Shown: positions 11,618 to 19,922, counted from the first letter of the stretch. The stretch is DNA of 52,150 nt from Marivirga lumbricoides (GCF_014636295.1 NZ_BMEC01000014.1:168730-220879), one strand, 5' to 3'. The notes: generated by a model not told the origin, from the sequence alone. Translations and numbers: made by a program.

Positions 11618-12475
11618 CTATTGCTTTAAGGTATCTACTTTTTCTCTTCTGTTTTTAAAATAAATATTGGAGATAACACCTGTTAAAATTAGTGCAATTC
11701 CGCTATAAACCCAAACATTAAAAGTTTCCCCAAAAAACACATAGCCAAAGCTAAGCGCATAGATTATGCTGAGATAATTAAGGCTCGCCACTTTAGAAAG
11801 ATTCTCAGACTGATAAGACTTAGTCATAAAATATTGAGCAATTTGAGTTAAAACACCAATCAGAATTAAGACATACCACTCATTTCCTTGAGGCATTACC
11901 CAATTAAACACCGAATAAACACCTGCTAAGGGTAAAGTAATGAGTGGAAAGTAAAATATAATAACAAGAGGATGCTCTCTATCATTTATTTTCCTGATTA
12001 TGTTGTATGCTAAACCTGCAAAAGCAGCCGAAGTAATACCTATTAAAAACATTTCGAAAGATATGCGAGGATCAAAACCCTGAATGATTAAAATGCCTCC
12101 AAAAGCCATTAAATAAAATATCCATTGAATGGGCTTTACTTTTTCCTTTACAATATAAATTCCTAATACAGAAGTAAAAATAGGTGAAAGAAACTGCATG
12201 GTTACGGCACTAGCAAGTGGAATATTTTGAAGTGTATAAAAAAACATACTCAAAGCAATGGCTCCTGCAAGCCCCCTGGCTATCAACAATTTCCTGTTAC
12301 TCCCAAAAACGGAAACCCTTACAGACTTTAAGTATACATAGCTCATGATAAAGGAAATTAAAGAGCGGAAAAAGACAATTTCAACAGCAGGTATGTTGGG
12401 CAATAACTTTACCAGCACATTCATGACAGCAAAAAACAAGCCTGCAATTAGCATATACAAAACGCCTCTATTCAT
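11618..12475 (-). CDS. EamA/DMT-family transporter
   Basis: A 285-residue inner-membrane protein of the drug/metabolite transporter superfamily. It has ten hydrophobic segments arranged as two EamA repeats (about 1-135 and 145-275), beginning GVLYMLIAGLFFAVMNVLVK and including the conserved AVEIVFFRSLISF region of TM2. The length matches ten-TM DMT proteins related to YdcZ/RhaT/YedA. The substrate cannot be predicted: relatives export amino acids, purines or other metabolites. A TAnnTTTG box at 12508-12515 (minus) lies 33 nt upstream of the ATG, so it is likely transcribed alone. The last 15 residues are a charged cytosolic tail (KNRREKVDTLKQ). Confidence 0.9.
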   Translation of the reverse strand: MNRGVLYMLIAGLFFAVMNVLVKLLPNIPAVEIVFFRSLISFIMSYVYLKSVRVSVFGSNRKLLIARGLAGAIALSMFFYTLQNIPLASAVTMQFLSPIFTSVLGIYIVKEKVKPIQWIFYLMAFGGILIIQGFDPRISFEMFLIGITSAAFAGLAYNIIRKINDREHPLVIIFYFPLITLPLAGVYSVFNWVMPQGNEWYVLILIGVLTQIAQYFMTKSYQSENLSKVASLNYLSIIYALSFGYVFFGETFNVWVYSGIALILTGVISNIYFKNRREKVDTLKQ

Positions 12476-12507
12476 TCGGATAACTACTTAAGGTGTGTAA
12501 ATCATTG

Positions 12508-12515
12508 CAAAGCTA
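12508..12515 (-). promoter_or_regulatory. putative -7 box of the EamA transporter
   Basis: The reverse strand reads TAGCTTTG, an exact TAnnTTTG match, 33 nt before the transporter ATG. Confidence 0.45.
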
Positions 12516-12627
12516 GAGTGGTTTTTTTTTAAAAATCAGGAATTAACTAAATAAAAATCTACTATTCTCCAATTTCTACTAGTATCATCAGAGAGACATG
12601 CTATTTTTATAATACTAGAGATAGCTT

Positions 12628-14436
12628 TTATGCTAACTTTTCCCTCTTTAACTGGTCTGTAGAATTTTTTTGCTGCGAAAGCGGAATACTTAATACTACA
12701 TTAATTCCCTTACCTGGTTTGGAATTAACATATACAGCTCCTTTAACAGCATTCATACGCGCATAGATACTACGTAGTCCCATTCCTGAATCGGCAAACT
12801 GCTGGGGATCAAAACCTATACCGTTGTCTTCATAGAACACGTTAATCTCATCATCCACACAGCTGATTTGTACCATTAAATGGCTTGCTTGCGCGTGCTT
12901 TAAAGTGTTATTAATCAACTCCAGTGCCACGTGATAAATATTTCTCTCAATTTCCAGAGGCAATCTTTCCTGCATTCCGTAGCTTTCAAAATCTGCCTGA
13001 ATTTGTCCGGCATCATTGATACTCCTTACTATATCCTTAATAGCTGTATCAATTCCAAACCGAGTTAACATGTCCGTAGAAAGGTTATGAGAGATTTCCC
13101 TTGTTTCTTTTATAGCCTCATTAATAGAGTCTAGTACTTTGAGTTTCATTTCCTGGGAATCATCACTTTGAAAAAGCAATTTTATAGAAGAAAGCCTGGC
13201 TCCCAGCCTGTCATGCAAATCACTTGCAATCCTGTTTCGCTCTTCTTCCTGACCATGCATCATCGCATTCAGCTCCTTGAGTTCCTGCTCTGTTTTCATT
13301 GTCGCTATTTCTTCATTTTTCAACTTTTTAACATACTCCTGTTTTTGCAGAAAAAAGAAAATAGTGCTGAGCATTAAAATGACCAGTAAAATTGAAAGAC
13401 CTAAAAAAATATTACTCTGAAAAGTTTTTTCGCGAATGGCCATCTCCTGTCGTCTGATTTCCTCCTCTTTCCTTTCTGTTTCATATTTAGTCTCCAGGTC
13501 CTTTATCTCCTGCATTTTTTCCTTATCGAAAAGAGAATCTCTCAATTGATTATACTTTAAGAATAGAGCGGAAGCCTCCTCTACTTTTCCTACACCCATT
13601 TTAGCCTTTACTAAGTTGGAGAGAACATGGAGGTCATGGTTTGGGTCACCAACATACTCTTTTAGTGCTAAGCTTTTTTCGTAAAATTCGATGCTCTTTT
13701 CAAAGTTCTCCAATTTTAAATAAGCATTCCCTACGTTTAAATAAGATACGGCTAAACCATTGCTATCTGCAATTGCTACTTTAGTTTCAATTGATTTATA
13801 GTAGCTAGTTAATGCGGCTTTAAGATTATTGTTTTTCTCATATAGAAATCCTAAATTATTGTATAAAAAAGATATAGATAAAGAATCTCTTAGTTCTTTA
13901 GACAATTCCAATGATTTAAGATTATATATAATAGCTGAATCATAATTTGTTAAACCACTATCTTTATAAGAAAACAATATGGCTAAATTCAATTGGATAC
14001 TCATTAACTTCTTTTTGTCAGAGGTATCTTCTAAAATCTGCTCAGCCAATTTATAATATTCATATGCTAGTTGATAGGAACTTTCAACACTATAATAATT
14101 AGCCAAATTATTATAATTGGCAACTAATCCATCAAAATTATTTAATACTTTATTTATTCTTATAGATTCGTAGAATGATTGTAGAGCTTTTCTCTTTTGA
14201 TTATTTCTTCTATAAGTTGTGCCTAAAAGATTATATGTATTGGCAATATTAAAAGAATCATCTTCATCTATATAATATGACAAAGCCAATTCGAATAAAT
14301 TCAAAGCCTCATCAATTTTACTTTCATTTCTCAACTGTCTTCCTGCAGCAATTAGAGAATCACTCCTATCATTACCATATATATTGATATAATTGAGAAA
14401 AAACAGAGTTAAAAACAAAAAAAAATGCCTCATCAT
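12628..14436 (-). CDS. TPR-containing NarL-partner type sensor histidine kinase
   Basis: A 602-residue membrane sensor of a kind common in Bacteroidota. A signal peptide or N-terminal helix (residues 1-21) is followed by six to seven tetratricopeptide repeats (about 25-300) in the periplasm, a coiled coil rich in Glu/Lys (about 300-335), one membrane helix (about 338-360, IFLGLSILLVILML), a second coiled coil, a HisKA_3 domain with the phosphoacceptor His in EEERNRIASDLHDRLG, and HATPase_c (NNTLKHA, YEDNGIGFD, GMGLRSI). HisKA_3 kinases signal to LuxR-type regulators. None is adjacent; the nearest in the window is at 35186-35836, which is not evidence of pairing. A 45-residue lipoprotein gene lies 49 nt upstream on the same strand. 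Confidence 0.93.
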   Translation of the reverse strand: MMRHFFLFLTLFFLNYINIYGNDRSDSLIAAGRQLRNESKIDEALNLFELALSYYIDEDDSFNIANTYNLLGTTYRRNNQKRKALQSFYESIRINKVLNNFDGLVANYNNLANYYSVESSYQLAYEYYKLAEQILEDTSDKKKLMSIQLNLAILFSYKDSGLTNYDSAIIYNLKSLELSKELRDSLSISFLYNNLGFLYEKNNNLKAALTSYYKSIETKVAIADSNGLAVSYLNVGNAYLKLENFEKSIEFYEKSLALKEYVGDPNHDLHVLSNLVKAKMGVGKVEEASALFLKYNQLRDSLFDKEKMQEIKDLETKYETERKEEEIRRQEMAIREKTFQSNIFLGLSILLVILMLSTIFFFLQKQEYVKKLKNEEIATMKTEQELKELNAMMHGQEEERNRIASDLHDRLGARLSSIKLLFQSDDSQEMKLKVLDSINEAIKETREISHNLSTDMLTRFGIDTAIKDIVRSINDAGQIQADFESYGMQERLPLEIERNIYHVALELINNTLKHAQASHLMVQISCVDDEINVFYEDNGIGFDPQQFADSGMGLRSIYARMNAVKGAVYVNSKPGKGINVVLSIPLSQQKNSTDQLKREKLA

Positions 14437-14485
14437 TTGTTAAAGATACAAAAGATGAGACATTTTACTAAATAGTATGAAATTT

Positions 14486-14623
14486 TCAGTCTATATCAGA
14501 ATGCTGTGGCTGGCTGCTCCCTGTTTCAGTATCAAAATCAGGCTCCTCAACTAGCTCACAAGCGGAGAATGAGAAAATAGCTACTACTAATAATGCGTAC
14601 TTTAATGTTTTAAGAGTTTTCAT
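14486..14623 (-). CDS. small lipoprotein
   Basis: A 45-codon frame from ATG at 14623 to TGA at 14486. Residues 1-20 are a signal peptide (MKTLKTLKYALL core) ending in a lipobox FSAC, so the mature lipoprotein would be about 25 residues starting at Cys20-21 and very acidic (ELVEEPDFDTETG). The clean lipobox and acidic tail make it more than a chance frame. It ends 49 nt before the TPR sensor kinase and may be its operon partner. No family is recognised. Confidence 0.6.
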   Translation of the reverse strand: MKTLKTLKYALLVVAIFSFSACELVEEPDFDTETGSSQPQHSDID

Positions 14624-15077
14624 AACTTTATATTTATTTAAAATAGTTTTTTCCTTTATTAATATGGTACAATATTAGGGAGTTGCTAAAAGATAGAAAA
14701 TACCCAAAACAGTAGATTTAAAACTATTTACAGTAGTAATACTCAACCACAACTAGTAATAAAAAACCGATAAATTAGTATTTTTTGCGCATTACAGTAA
14801 TTATTGCTCCTATTTTCGCAAATGATTAATACACTAATTAAAATAGTGGGCAACTTGTCCAAATCATGCTTTCATACCATTTAAATGCATATTTCGCCAA
14901 TAGTAAGCAGGGAGGCTATACGAAAATCCGCATCTCATGCAATACCTACTTTTAGGTATTATTTTACTAGTCTCTTAGCAAAAACTTACTAGTTCCTCGG
15001 TGAAAACACCCTAAAAAAAGTTTTTTTCTTACTGTTTTAGGTAATTTTTTTTCAAAACCTTTATCCTAATTTTGAAT
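14624..15077. other. long AT-rich intergenic stretch with small inverted repeats
   Basis: No reading frame of note. Three local structures are visible: a perfect 8-bp inverted repeat with a 4-nt loop at 14941-14960 (AATACCTA / TAGGTATT), two ACTAGT hexamers near 14966 and 14988, and CCTAAAA / TTTTAGG at 15010-15016 and 15035-15041. They could be operators or RNA hairpins ahead of the RNA candidate at 15078. Confidence 0.4.
15067..15074 (+). promoter_or_regulatory. putative -7 promoter box upstream of the RNA candidate
   Basis: TAATTTTG matches TAnnTTTG. The expected transcription start, 4-6 nt downstream, falls at about 15078-15080, where the structured segment begins. Confidence 0.5.
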
Positions 15078-15226
15078 CATCGCATAGAGAAATGTCGGAA
15101 GCGGCATCAACCAAGACTTTAGTTATATAATGCGATGTCACCCGTAGGGCCGGGATGTAATAATGAGTATTAATAGATCCCCTATACTGTTAATCATCAT
15201 TTTCCCGTCCCGAAGGGTTTTTTTTA
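15078..15226 (+). ncRNA. candidate structured RNA or 5' leader of the HisKA-only gene
   Basis: An about 150-nt segment has compensating structure: an outer 8-bp stem CATCGCAT (15078-15085) with ATGCGATG (15130-15137), closing over a 6-bp hairpin ATGTCG-GAAG-CGGCAT; then CCCG/CGGG around 15141-15155, an extended imperfect hairpin from about 15152 to 15210, and CCC...AGGG running into eight to nine T residues near 15218-15226, which resembles a terminator. It is preceded by a TAnnTTTG box and lies 68 nt before the ATG at 15294. It could be a stand-alone small RNA or an attenuator. It does not match a riboswitch class I can recall. Folding was done by eye only. Confidence 0.45.
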
Positions 15227-15293
15227 ATTAAAAAATTTAAGGGGATACTTATTTTATAACTTTTTGTGAAAGAATATATCCAGAATATAAAAA

Positions 15294-16391
15294 ATGAATC
15301 TCCCAGTTCGATATAGCCAAAATGACTTTAAGCCGCTGCATGCTTTAATGCACAGCTTATATGATAATGTACTGGCGCTAAGTACCGGGTTATGCGAAAG
15401 CAAAATGTCATTTATTATTTTTTGGGATGATGAATTTCATGCAGTGCATCATTACTCTCATGGAATTAAAAACTTTCATTCAACTGATTTCGCACTTTAT
15501 AAAGAGCGATTTGGGAAATTAAAAGCTTCATGCTTTTATGCACCTAATACTAAGTATCACACTTTATTTCAAGATCTCTACTTTTTTAAACATTACGAAC
15601 AATACGCCAAAACCTTAATTTTCCCTATTCTTGATGATAAAAATCAAGTTTGCGGTTTAATAGGTGTACTACACCCGGAGAACCCTTCTGCAATTGAACA
15701 GAATAAGCATGCTTTAAAACAATTGAGTCAGCACGTAGGTAAACTGCATTCTGAACATAAAATTAAACGAAGAAACAACCAACCAAAACCTATACTTTTA
15801 CAATCCCTAAACCAGTTGCCCGGAGCGCATTATGAGTTCATCATAAGCCCTGAAGGGCAACTGGGTTTTCCTAATGTAAGCGATGAGTTAATCAATCTGC
15901 ATCCTCACTTTTGGAGTATTCCACACCTATCATGTCCTGACAGCATCTTTAGATTATTACATAGAATGGATTTTCATGATTTCAGGACTTTCCTTTTAGA
16001 AAAGGAAGAGGGAAGATCTGTAGAATTTTCTTATGCATTGAAAAATGAAGGGGGCAGTACTAAATATTATATGGTAAGAATTAATACTTATCTGAATGAT
16101 GCTGGGGAAACTCTCTGTTTTGGTATAGTAAAAGACATTAGTCTTCAGAAATCCTATGAGAATGTATTGGAACAAATCATTTTTGACATTTCTCATGTAA
16201 TGCGAAGACCTGTAGCTACTATGCAAGGACTTACTCAGCTTATAGAACTGGATAAAATGAATCGTGAAACGGTGAAAGAAGTAGCTTATAAGCTTCAACT
16301 AGTTTCCAACGAAATGGATTCCTTTATTAAAAAGCTTTATAATAATTACCAGCAGCGTTGGGAAGAGTTAGAGGAAAGTGAGAAAAAGTGA
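15294..16391 (+). CDS. GAF/PAS-like sensor protein with HisKA domain but no ATPase domain
   Basis: A 365-residue soluble protein. Residues 1 to about 155 look like a divergent GAF domain (LIFPILDDKNQVCGLIGVL is the typical final strand pair). About 165-285 is PAS-like, ending in a PAC-type FGIVKDISLQKSYENVL. About 285-350 is a HisKA/DHp helical hairpin with the candidate phospho-His in FDISHVMRRPVATMQGL. The chain ends at an ordinary stop with the charged tail EELEESEKK, so the HATPase_c domain is absent. Such proteins may act as phosphotransfer or dimerisation partners for other kinases. Upstream is the structured RNA candidate at 15078. Its last 250 bp recur at about 94% identity at 32204-32464, marking one edge of the accessory block. 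Confidence 0.8.
   Translation: MNLPVRYSQNDFKPLHALMHSLYDNVLALSTGLCESKMSFIIFWDDEFHAVHHYSHGIKNFHSTDFALYKERFGKLKASCFYAPNTKYHTLFQDLYFFKHYEQYAKTLIFPILDDKNQVCGLIGVLHPENPSAIEQNKHALKQLSQHVGKLHSEHKIKRRNNQPKPILLQSLNQLPGAHYEFIISPEGQLGFPNVSDELINLHPHFWSIPHLSCPDSIFRLLHRMDFHDFRTFLLEKEEGRSVEFSYALKNEGGSTKYYMVRINTYLNDAGETLCFGIVKDISLQKSYENVLEQIIFDISHVMRRPVATMQGLTQLIELDKMNRETVKEVAYKLQLVSNEMDSFIKKLYNNYQQRWEELEESEKK
16130..16388 (+). repeat. direct repeat copy A (3' end of the HisKA-only gene)
   Basis: This segment matches 32204-32464 in the same orientation. Counting by eye there are about 14 substitutions in 246 aligned bases, plus a short indel at the stop. The similarity begins in the PAS/HisKA linker and ends at the stop codon. 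Confidence 0.92.
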
Positions 16392-16521
16392 ATTTAAATA
16401 CAACCTTAGAAAAGAAGAAAATGACTTTAATCTATTGATAAAGAAATTTTCAACTGCAAGAAATACCATTAGCTGGAAAATTACTATCAAAAGGGGCTTT
16501 ATAGCTCATAAAGAAACTTAA

Positions 16522-17290
16522 TCATTTCCTGTTATACCATATTTCGAAAATAGTAGCTTTAGCCTGTTCTATAGACTTATAACCATCATTATAAATAAGT
16601 CCTGCTTTTAAAGCTTTAAAGAAAGATTCAGCTGCGGATTTATCACAACAATTGTTTTCCAATGACAGATCGTGTTATCAAAGGTTGGGTCTGAATATAA
16701 GTAATGTAGCTGACTCAAGCTTTATTTAACCTGCTGGGGGGGGGGTAAAGTTTCTGCCTGAGTAAATTTCTGTAGACCGGATATTTATGATTTGAAGCTT
16801 TTTTTTCTTTAAATCTCATTTTGTTTTGCGCTTACTGACTCAATTGACCGCTTTCATAATTTTAGCCACCCTAAATCTTTATATTATATATAAAGTAGTA
16901 TTTACGTTTTAGCTGTTCTGCTAGTAGTGTATGGCCACCACTGTTTACTTAGATCTAATTCCTTTTTTATTAAAGCTGTAAGCAGGCTATGTTTCCGTAC
17001 CCATTTGGAATGACCAGTGATGTATCATCTATAAAAGCTGACTCTACTTATTTTAGAAACCTTGCAAATCCCCTCAATCGGATAAAAATGTTTAAGACTG
17101 GCTGTAAATCCCCTGGGATTCCATGCCCGGTTCGTCTGATAATTCTTTTGCTCCCCCGCTGATAACTTAAACGAACTGCCTGCTCCTTTAATAAGGGACT
17201 GTAAACTGTAATAGTATTTTTATGTTTCCAAAATAGTTGTTTGGTAACAAACTGTCTTGAATTCTCTCCACGAATAAAAATAGCAACTTC
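16522..17290 (-). pseudogene. decayed IS3-family insertion sequence (orfA and orfB remnants)
   Basis: On the minus strand 17226-17099 encodes an OrfA start region: NTITVYSPLLKEQAVRLSYQ, then a frameshift into KELSDEPGM, the usual IS3 OrfA helix-turn-helix (consensus KEQAVRLSY...KELADELGI). Far downstream, 16665-16522 encodes the OrfB C-terminus: NNCCDKSAAESFFKALKAG, IYNDGY and IWYNRK, corresponding to the DDE-transposase end (consensus NAVAESFFKTLK...WYN), with the conserved glutamate but a stop where the chain should continue. The middle is stop-ridden and much shorter than an intact orfB. It contains a run of ten G at 16736-16745. No terminal repeats were found. It lies at the island edge, next to the HisKA-only gene. 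Confidence 0.8.
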
Positions 17291-17351
17291 AAACCTCAAC
17301 TTGTTTTAAATTAGAAGCAAGTTTCAATAGGACTATTAAAACTGAATAAAT

Positions 17352-17383
17352 TTACTTTTTCTTGTAAAAATGGTAAAAAGTAA
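17352..17383. promoter_or_regulatory. inverted repeat upstream of the XRE-cupin gene
   Basis: Perfect 9-bp arms TTACTTTTT (17352-17360) and AAAAAGTAA (17375-17383) are separated by 14 nt, about 85 nt before the regulator's start. The position suits an autoregulatory operator. The arms share the TTTACT core with repeats at the two target promoters, but AT-richness weakens the case. Confidence 0.35.
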
Positions 17384-17466
17384 GATATTTACGGTTTATG
17401 GGCACCGCCAAAAGGGTATAATATAGCCCGAAGCTTGCCCAGAGGTTCTTGATTAATTGTTAAAAA

Positions 17467-18051
17467 TTGGAAGATTATATAGTTGGTATTGGTAAACGTA
17501 TTCGAGAAATCAGAAAAGAGAAAGGACTTACAATAAGTACTGTGGCCAAGAATGCTGAAGTAAGTAATGGATTGATTTCCAGAATAGAAAATGGAAGAAC
17601 GATACCTTCGTTACCTGTGCTCTTAAATATTATCAGTGCTATAGAAACCGAAGTAGCTTCTTTTTTTAACAGTCTTCCCCAGCAGGGAAAAACGGCATTT
17701 ATTGTATCCCGTAAGGCTGAATATTCTGTCATTCAAAAAGAGGTTGATGCTAAAGGCTTTCAGTATAAATCCATTTTTGGTAAATCCTTATCATCTATTG
17801 CTTTTGAAGCTGTTTTACTTGAAATCCAGCCAGGATCTGAGCGCGGTAAAGTAGAAACCGATGCTTATGAATTTAAATATATACTTAGTGGAAGCTGTAT
17901 TTATAATATTAGAGATGAAGAAGTGACTTTAAACGAAGGAGATTCCATATTCTTTGACGGAAGGATACCTCACGTGCCAATTAATCGGGCAGATGTGCCT
18001 ACATGTATGCTGGTGATCTATTTTTTCTTAAAAGATGCCGACAACCTTTAA
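17467..18051 (+). CDS. XRE-family regulator with C-terminal cupin domain
   Basis: A 194-residue DNA-binding regulator: helix-turn-helix XRE domain at about 8-65 (GKRIREIRKEKGLT, VSNGLISRIENGRTIPSL) and a small cupin_2 domain at about 115-190 (GSERGKVETDAYEFKYILSG, then GDSIFFDGRIPHVP), the arrangement of PuuR/SutR-like sensors that bind a small ligand in the cupin. The start is a TTG at 17467: an in-frame TAA sits only 3 nt before it and no ATG precedes the HTH, so TTG is the best choice. It is convergent with the PhnX-like gene (26 nt between stops) and is the only regulator in the block, so it is the likely controller of the phosphonate genes (inference). Confidence 0.88.
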   Translation: MEDYIVGIGKRIREIRKEKGLTISTVAKNAEVSNGLISRIENGRTIPSLPVLLNIISAIETEVASFFNSLPQQGKTAFIVSRKAEYSVIQKEVDAKGFQYKSIFGKSLSSIAFEAVLLEIQPGSERGKVETDAYEFKYILSGSCIYNIRDEEVTLNEGDSIFFDGRIPHVPINRADVPTCMLVIYFFLKDADNL

Positions 18052-18077
18052 AAGCTATCAGCATCTTGTGTAAAGAA

Positions 18078-18761
18078 TTAGTCAATCAAAATATCTTCCA
18101 ATTCGGTTATCACATTTAAAATATAATCAGGTTTGGTAGCTTCAAGCTGGTTTCGGGTTTGAGCTCCGCTAAGCACACCAACAGTTATGCCGCAATTTGC
18201 ATTTTTACCTTCTATGATGTCAATTTCAGAGTCGCCTGCCTTTAAAACCTTTGCAACATCGGTTATATTAAAGTGTTGCATTGCTTTGTAGATCATATTG
18301 GGGGCAGGCCTTCCTTTGGTAACATCATCTGCTGTAATAAGCAGATCTATCTCTTTACCGATTTTCCAGTCTAATTTGGCCAATAATTTAGTTGCTATTT
18401 CAGCATTGTACCCTGTATTTAAAACAATATAGATTTCATTTTCTCTAAGCTTTTTAAAGAAAGACAACATCCCGTCAAAAGTACTTATTTCTAACTTATC
18501 GTAAGCTTCCCGCAAGGCATGCTTAAAGGCTTCAAAGGCAGTTTCCGCTTCTCTGGGGACGCTGACGGAGTTAGTGCAATTAATCAAAACATCTGTAATG
18601 GCCTGGTATTTCTCTTTCCCAGCCCCGAATTTCAATACGTTCTCCAAACTTACCTGGTAGCCCAGATCGTTAATTACCTTTTGTACAGTTTTATAAACGA
18701 TATTATTTTCATTAATGGTGGTTCCTGCCATATCAAAAATGGCAAGTTTGATCATGCTCAT
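18078..18761 (-). CDS. phosphonatase-like HAD hydrolase (PhnX-like)
   Basis: Likely splits phosphonoacetaldehyde into acetaldehyde and phosphate, the C-P bond cleavage step. The 227-residue HAD protein belongs to the phosphonatase-like group (TIGR03351 type), somewhat shorter than classical PhnX. The nucleophile Asp10 lies in FDMAGTT, where phosphonatases have DWAGT/DMAGT rather than the common DxDGT. Lys49 in FGAGKEK aligns by eye with the Schiff-base Lys53 of PhnX; TGYN and KGRPAPNMIY follow, the latter also a phosphonatase signature, then GDSEIDIIEGKNA for Mg. It starts 6 nt after the FAD oxidoreductase stop, as last gene of the operon. A different phosphoaldehyde substrate remains possible. 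Confidence 0.85.
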   Translation of the reverse strand: MSMIKLAIFDMAGTTINENNIVYKTVQKVINDLGYQVSLENVLKFGAGKEKYQAITDVLINCTNSVSVPREAETAFEAFKHALREAYDKLEISTFDGMLSFFKKLRENEIYIVLNTGYNAEIATKLLAKLDWKIGKEIDLLITADDVTKGRPAPNMIYKAMQHFNITDVAKVLKAGDSEIDIIEGKNANCGITVGVLSGAQTRNQLEATKPDYILNVITELEDILID

Positions 18762-18767
18762 ATGGTA

Positions 18768-19922
18768 TTAATTTAATATTGAATTTATATTTTCTTTGGA
18801 AAATCCAGCACTGCCAGTCATTCCTTTTCCGCCAATTCCGGTGGCAATATGAATGCGTTGCCCAATTTGTTCTAAAAAGATATCTCCTGTTTTGAATTGT
18901 GAATAAATACCAAACCATCGATCCTGTATTTCATAAGTAGGAAGATTGAAAATTTTTCTGGCTTCTTTAATCATAAAATTGTCAATGTCCATATTAAGAC
19001 CATAACCTAAATCATCAATGGCTGAAGCTTCGGCATATTCATGAGAATCACCCAGGATAACAGAACCATCAGCAGCTTGTTTAAATAAAATGTGTACACC
19101 CCATTTTTTTTCTAAACTGTCCTGTTTTTCTTTCGCTTTAATTGTTTCAAAAGAAGGACATTCATAAAAAGCTTCATAACGCCTAATGGTCCATCCCGTT
19201 AAAATAGAGCCCTGCAGCTTGTAGTTTTGTTGTGGTTTGGTTTGCATCATCTGTAATTTAGAGAGTTGCAAATCGCTCTTCGCAAACAAGTCGGGATATA
19301 GAGTTTTAAAATCGCTCCCATTGCATATTAAAACTTTATCAGCCTTCCAGATTTCTCCATTAGCCGTGATAATGCTTGCTTCTGCACTGTTTTCGTAAAT
19401 CTGGATTACTTTGGTATTGGTAAATAACTGAAGTTTTTTTTGTTCTATCAGATACTGCTGTAATCTAAGAATCATTGTGCGTGGCTCCACCGTCACTTCT
19501 TCCGGAAAGAACAAGCCGGCTTTGACATAATCTGCCCTTAAGCCCGGATATTTGGCAAGGCATTCTGCTTTCGTAAGTAATGATGAAGAATAATTATTCT
19601 TTTTATTTATTGCAGCGAGTTCTTCAATAAGCTGTATTTCCTCCTCATTGGAAGCCAAATATACCGATCCGTTCTGTCGAATTGTAATATCAAAAGTTTT
19701 TTGGATTTCCTTATAAATACCCAGGCTTTCCCTACCGTAATTTTGCCATTTTGTATTCATCCCAGAAGGAACAACCTGACCAAAATTACGCGTAGTAGCT
19801 CCTTGCGGCATTTTAGTTTGTTCAAAAATGGCGACTTTTAGTCCTCGTTGTAGTGCGTGATAGGCGTGAAATGTTCCTAAAATACCACCGCCTACAATAA
19901 CGAGATCATATTTAGTTATCAT
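18768..19922 (-). CDS. FAD-dependent oxidoreductase of phosphonate operons (TIGR03364 type)
   Basis: A 384-residue DAO-fold flavoenzyme (glycine oxidase/sarcosine oxidase relatives). The dinucleotide motif VIVGGGILGTFHAYHAL lies at residues 8-24, then the FEQ end of strand beta2 and RNFGQVVPSGM; a C-terminal FAD site GIGGKGMTGSAGFSKEN lies near 365. The TIGR03364 group is known from phosphonate gene clusters beside PhnX-like hydrolases, and members have been shown to oxidise N-methyl-2-aminoethylphosphonate, some also plain AEP, directly to phosphonoacetaldehyde. That activity is inferred here. Its ATG overlaps the DUF5690 transporter stop by 4 nt and the PhnX-like gene follows after 6 nt, so product and consumer are co-translated. 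Confidence 0.85.
   Translation of the reverse strand: MITKYDLVIVGGGILGTFHAYHALQRGLKVAIFEQTKMPQGATTRNFGQVVPSGMNTKWQNYGRESLGIYKEIQKTFDITIRQNGSVYLASNEEEIQLIEELAAINKKNNYSSSLLTKAECLAKYPGLRADYVKAGLFFPEEVTVEPRTMILRLQQYLIEQKKLQLFTNTKVIQIYENSAEASIITANGEIWKADKVLICNGSDFKTLYPDLFAKSDLQLSKLQMMQTKPQQNYKLQGSILTGWTIRRYEAFYECPSFETIKAKEKQDSLEKKWGVHILFKQAADGSVILGDSHEYAEASAIDDLGYGLNMDIDNFMIKEARKIFNLPTYEIQDRWFGIYSQFKTGDIFLEQIGQRIHIATGIGGKGMTGSAGFSKENINSILN

Noticed and set aside
15078-15226. Signal-recognition-particle RNA, because of GGAAGC and GCCGGGATGTA words
   Set aside because: The words do not occur in the SRP hairpin order and there is no long central stem with the GGAAGGAAGCAG tip.
15996-16298. Minus-strand open frame of about 100 codons, closely repeated at 32180-32374
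   Set aside because: It is the antisense shadow of the HisKA coding region. It occurs twice only because the DNA is duplicated; the protein has no domain, and the plus-strand frame explains the conservation.
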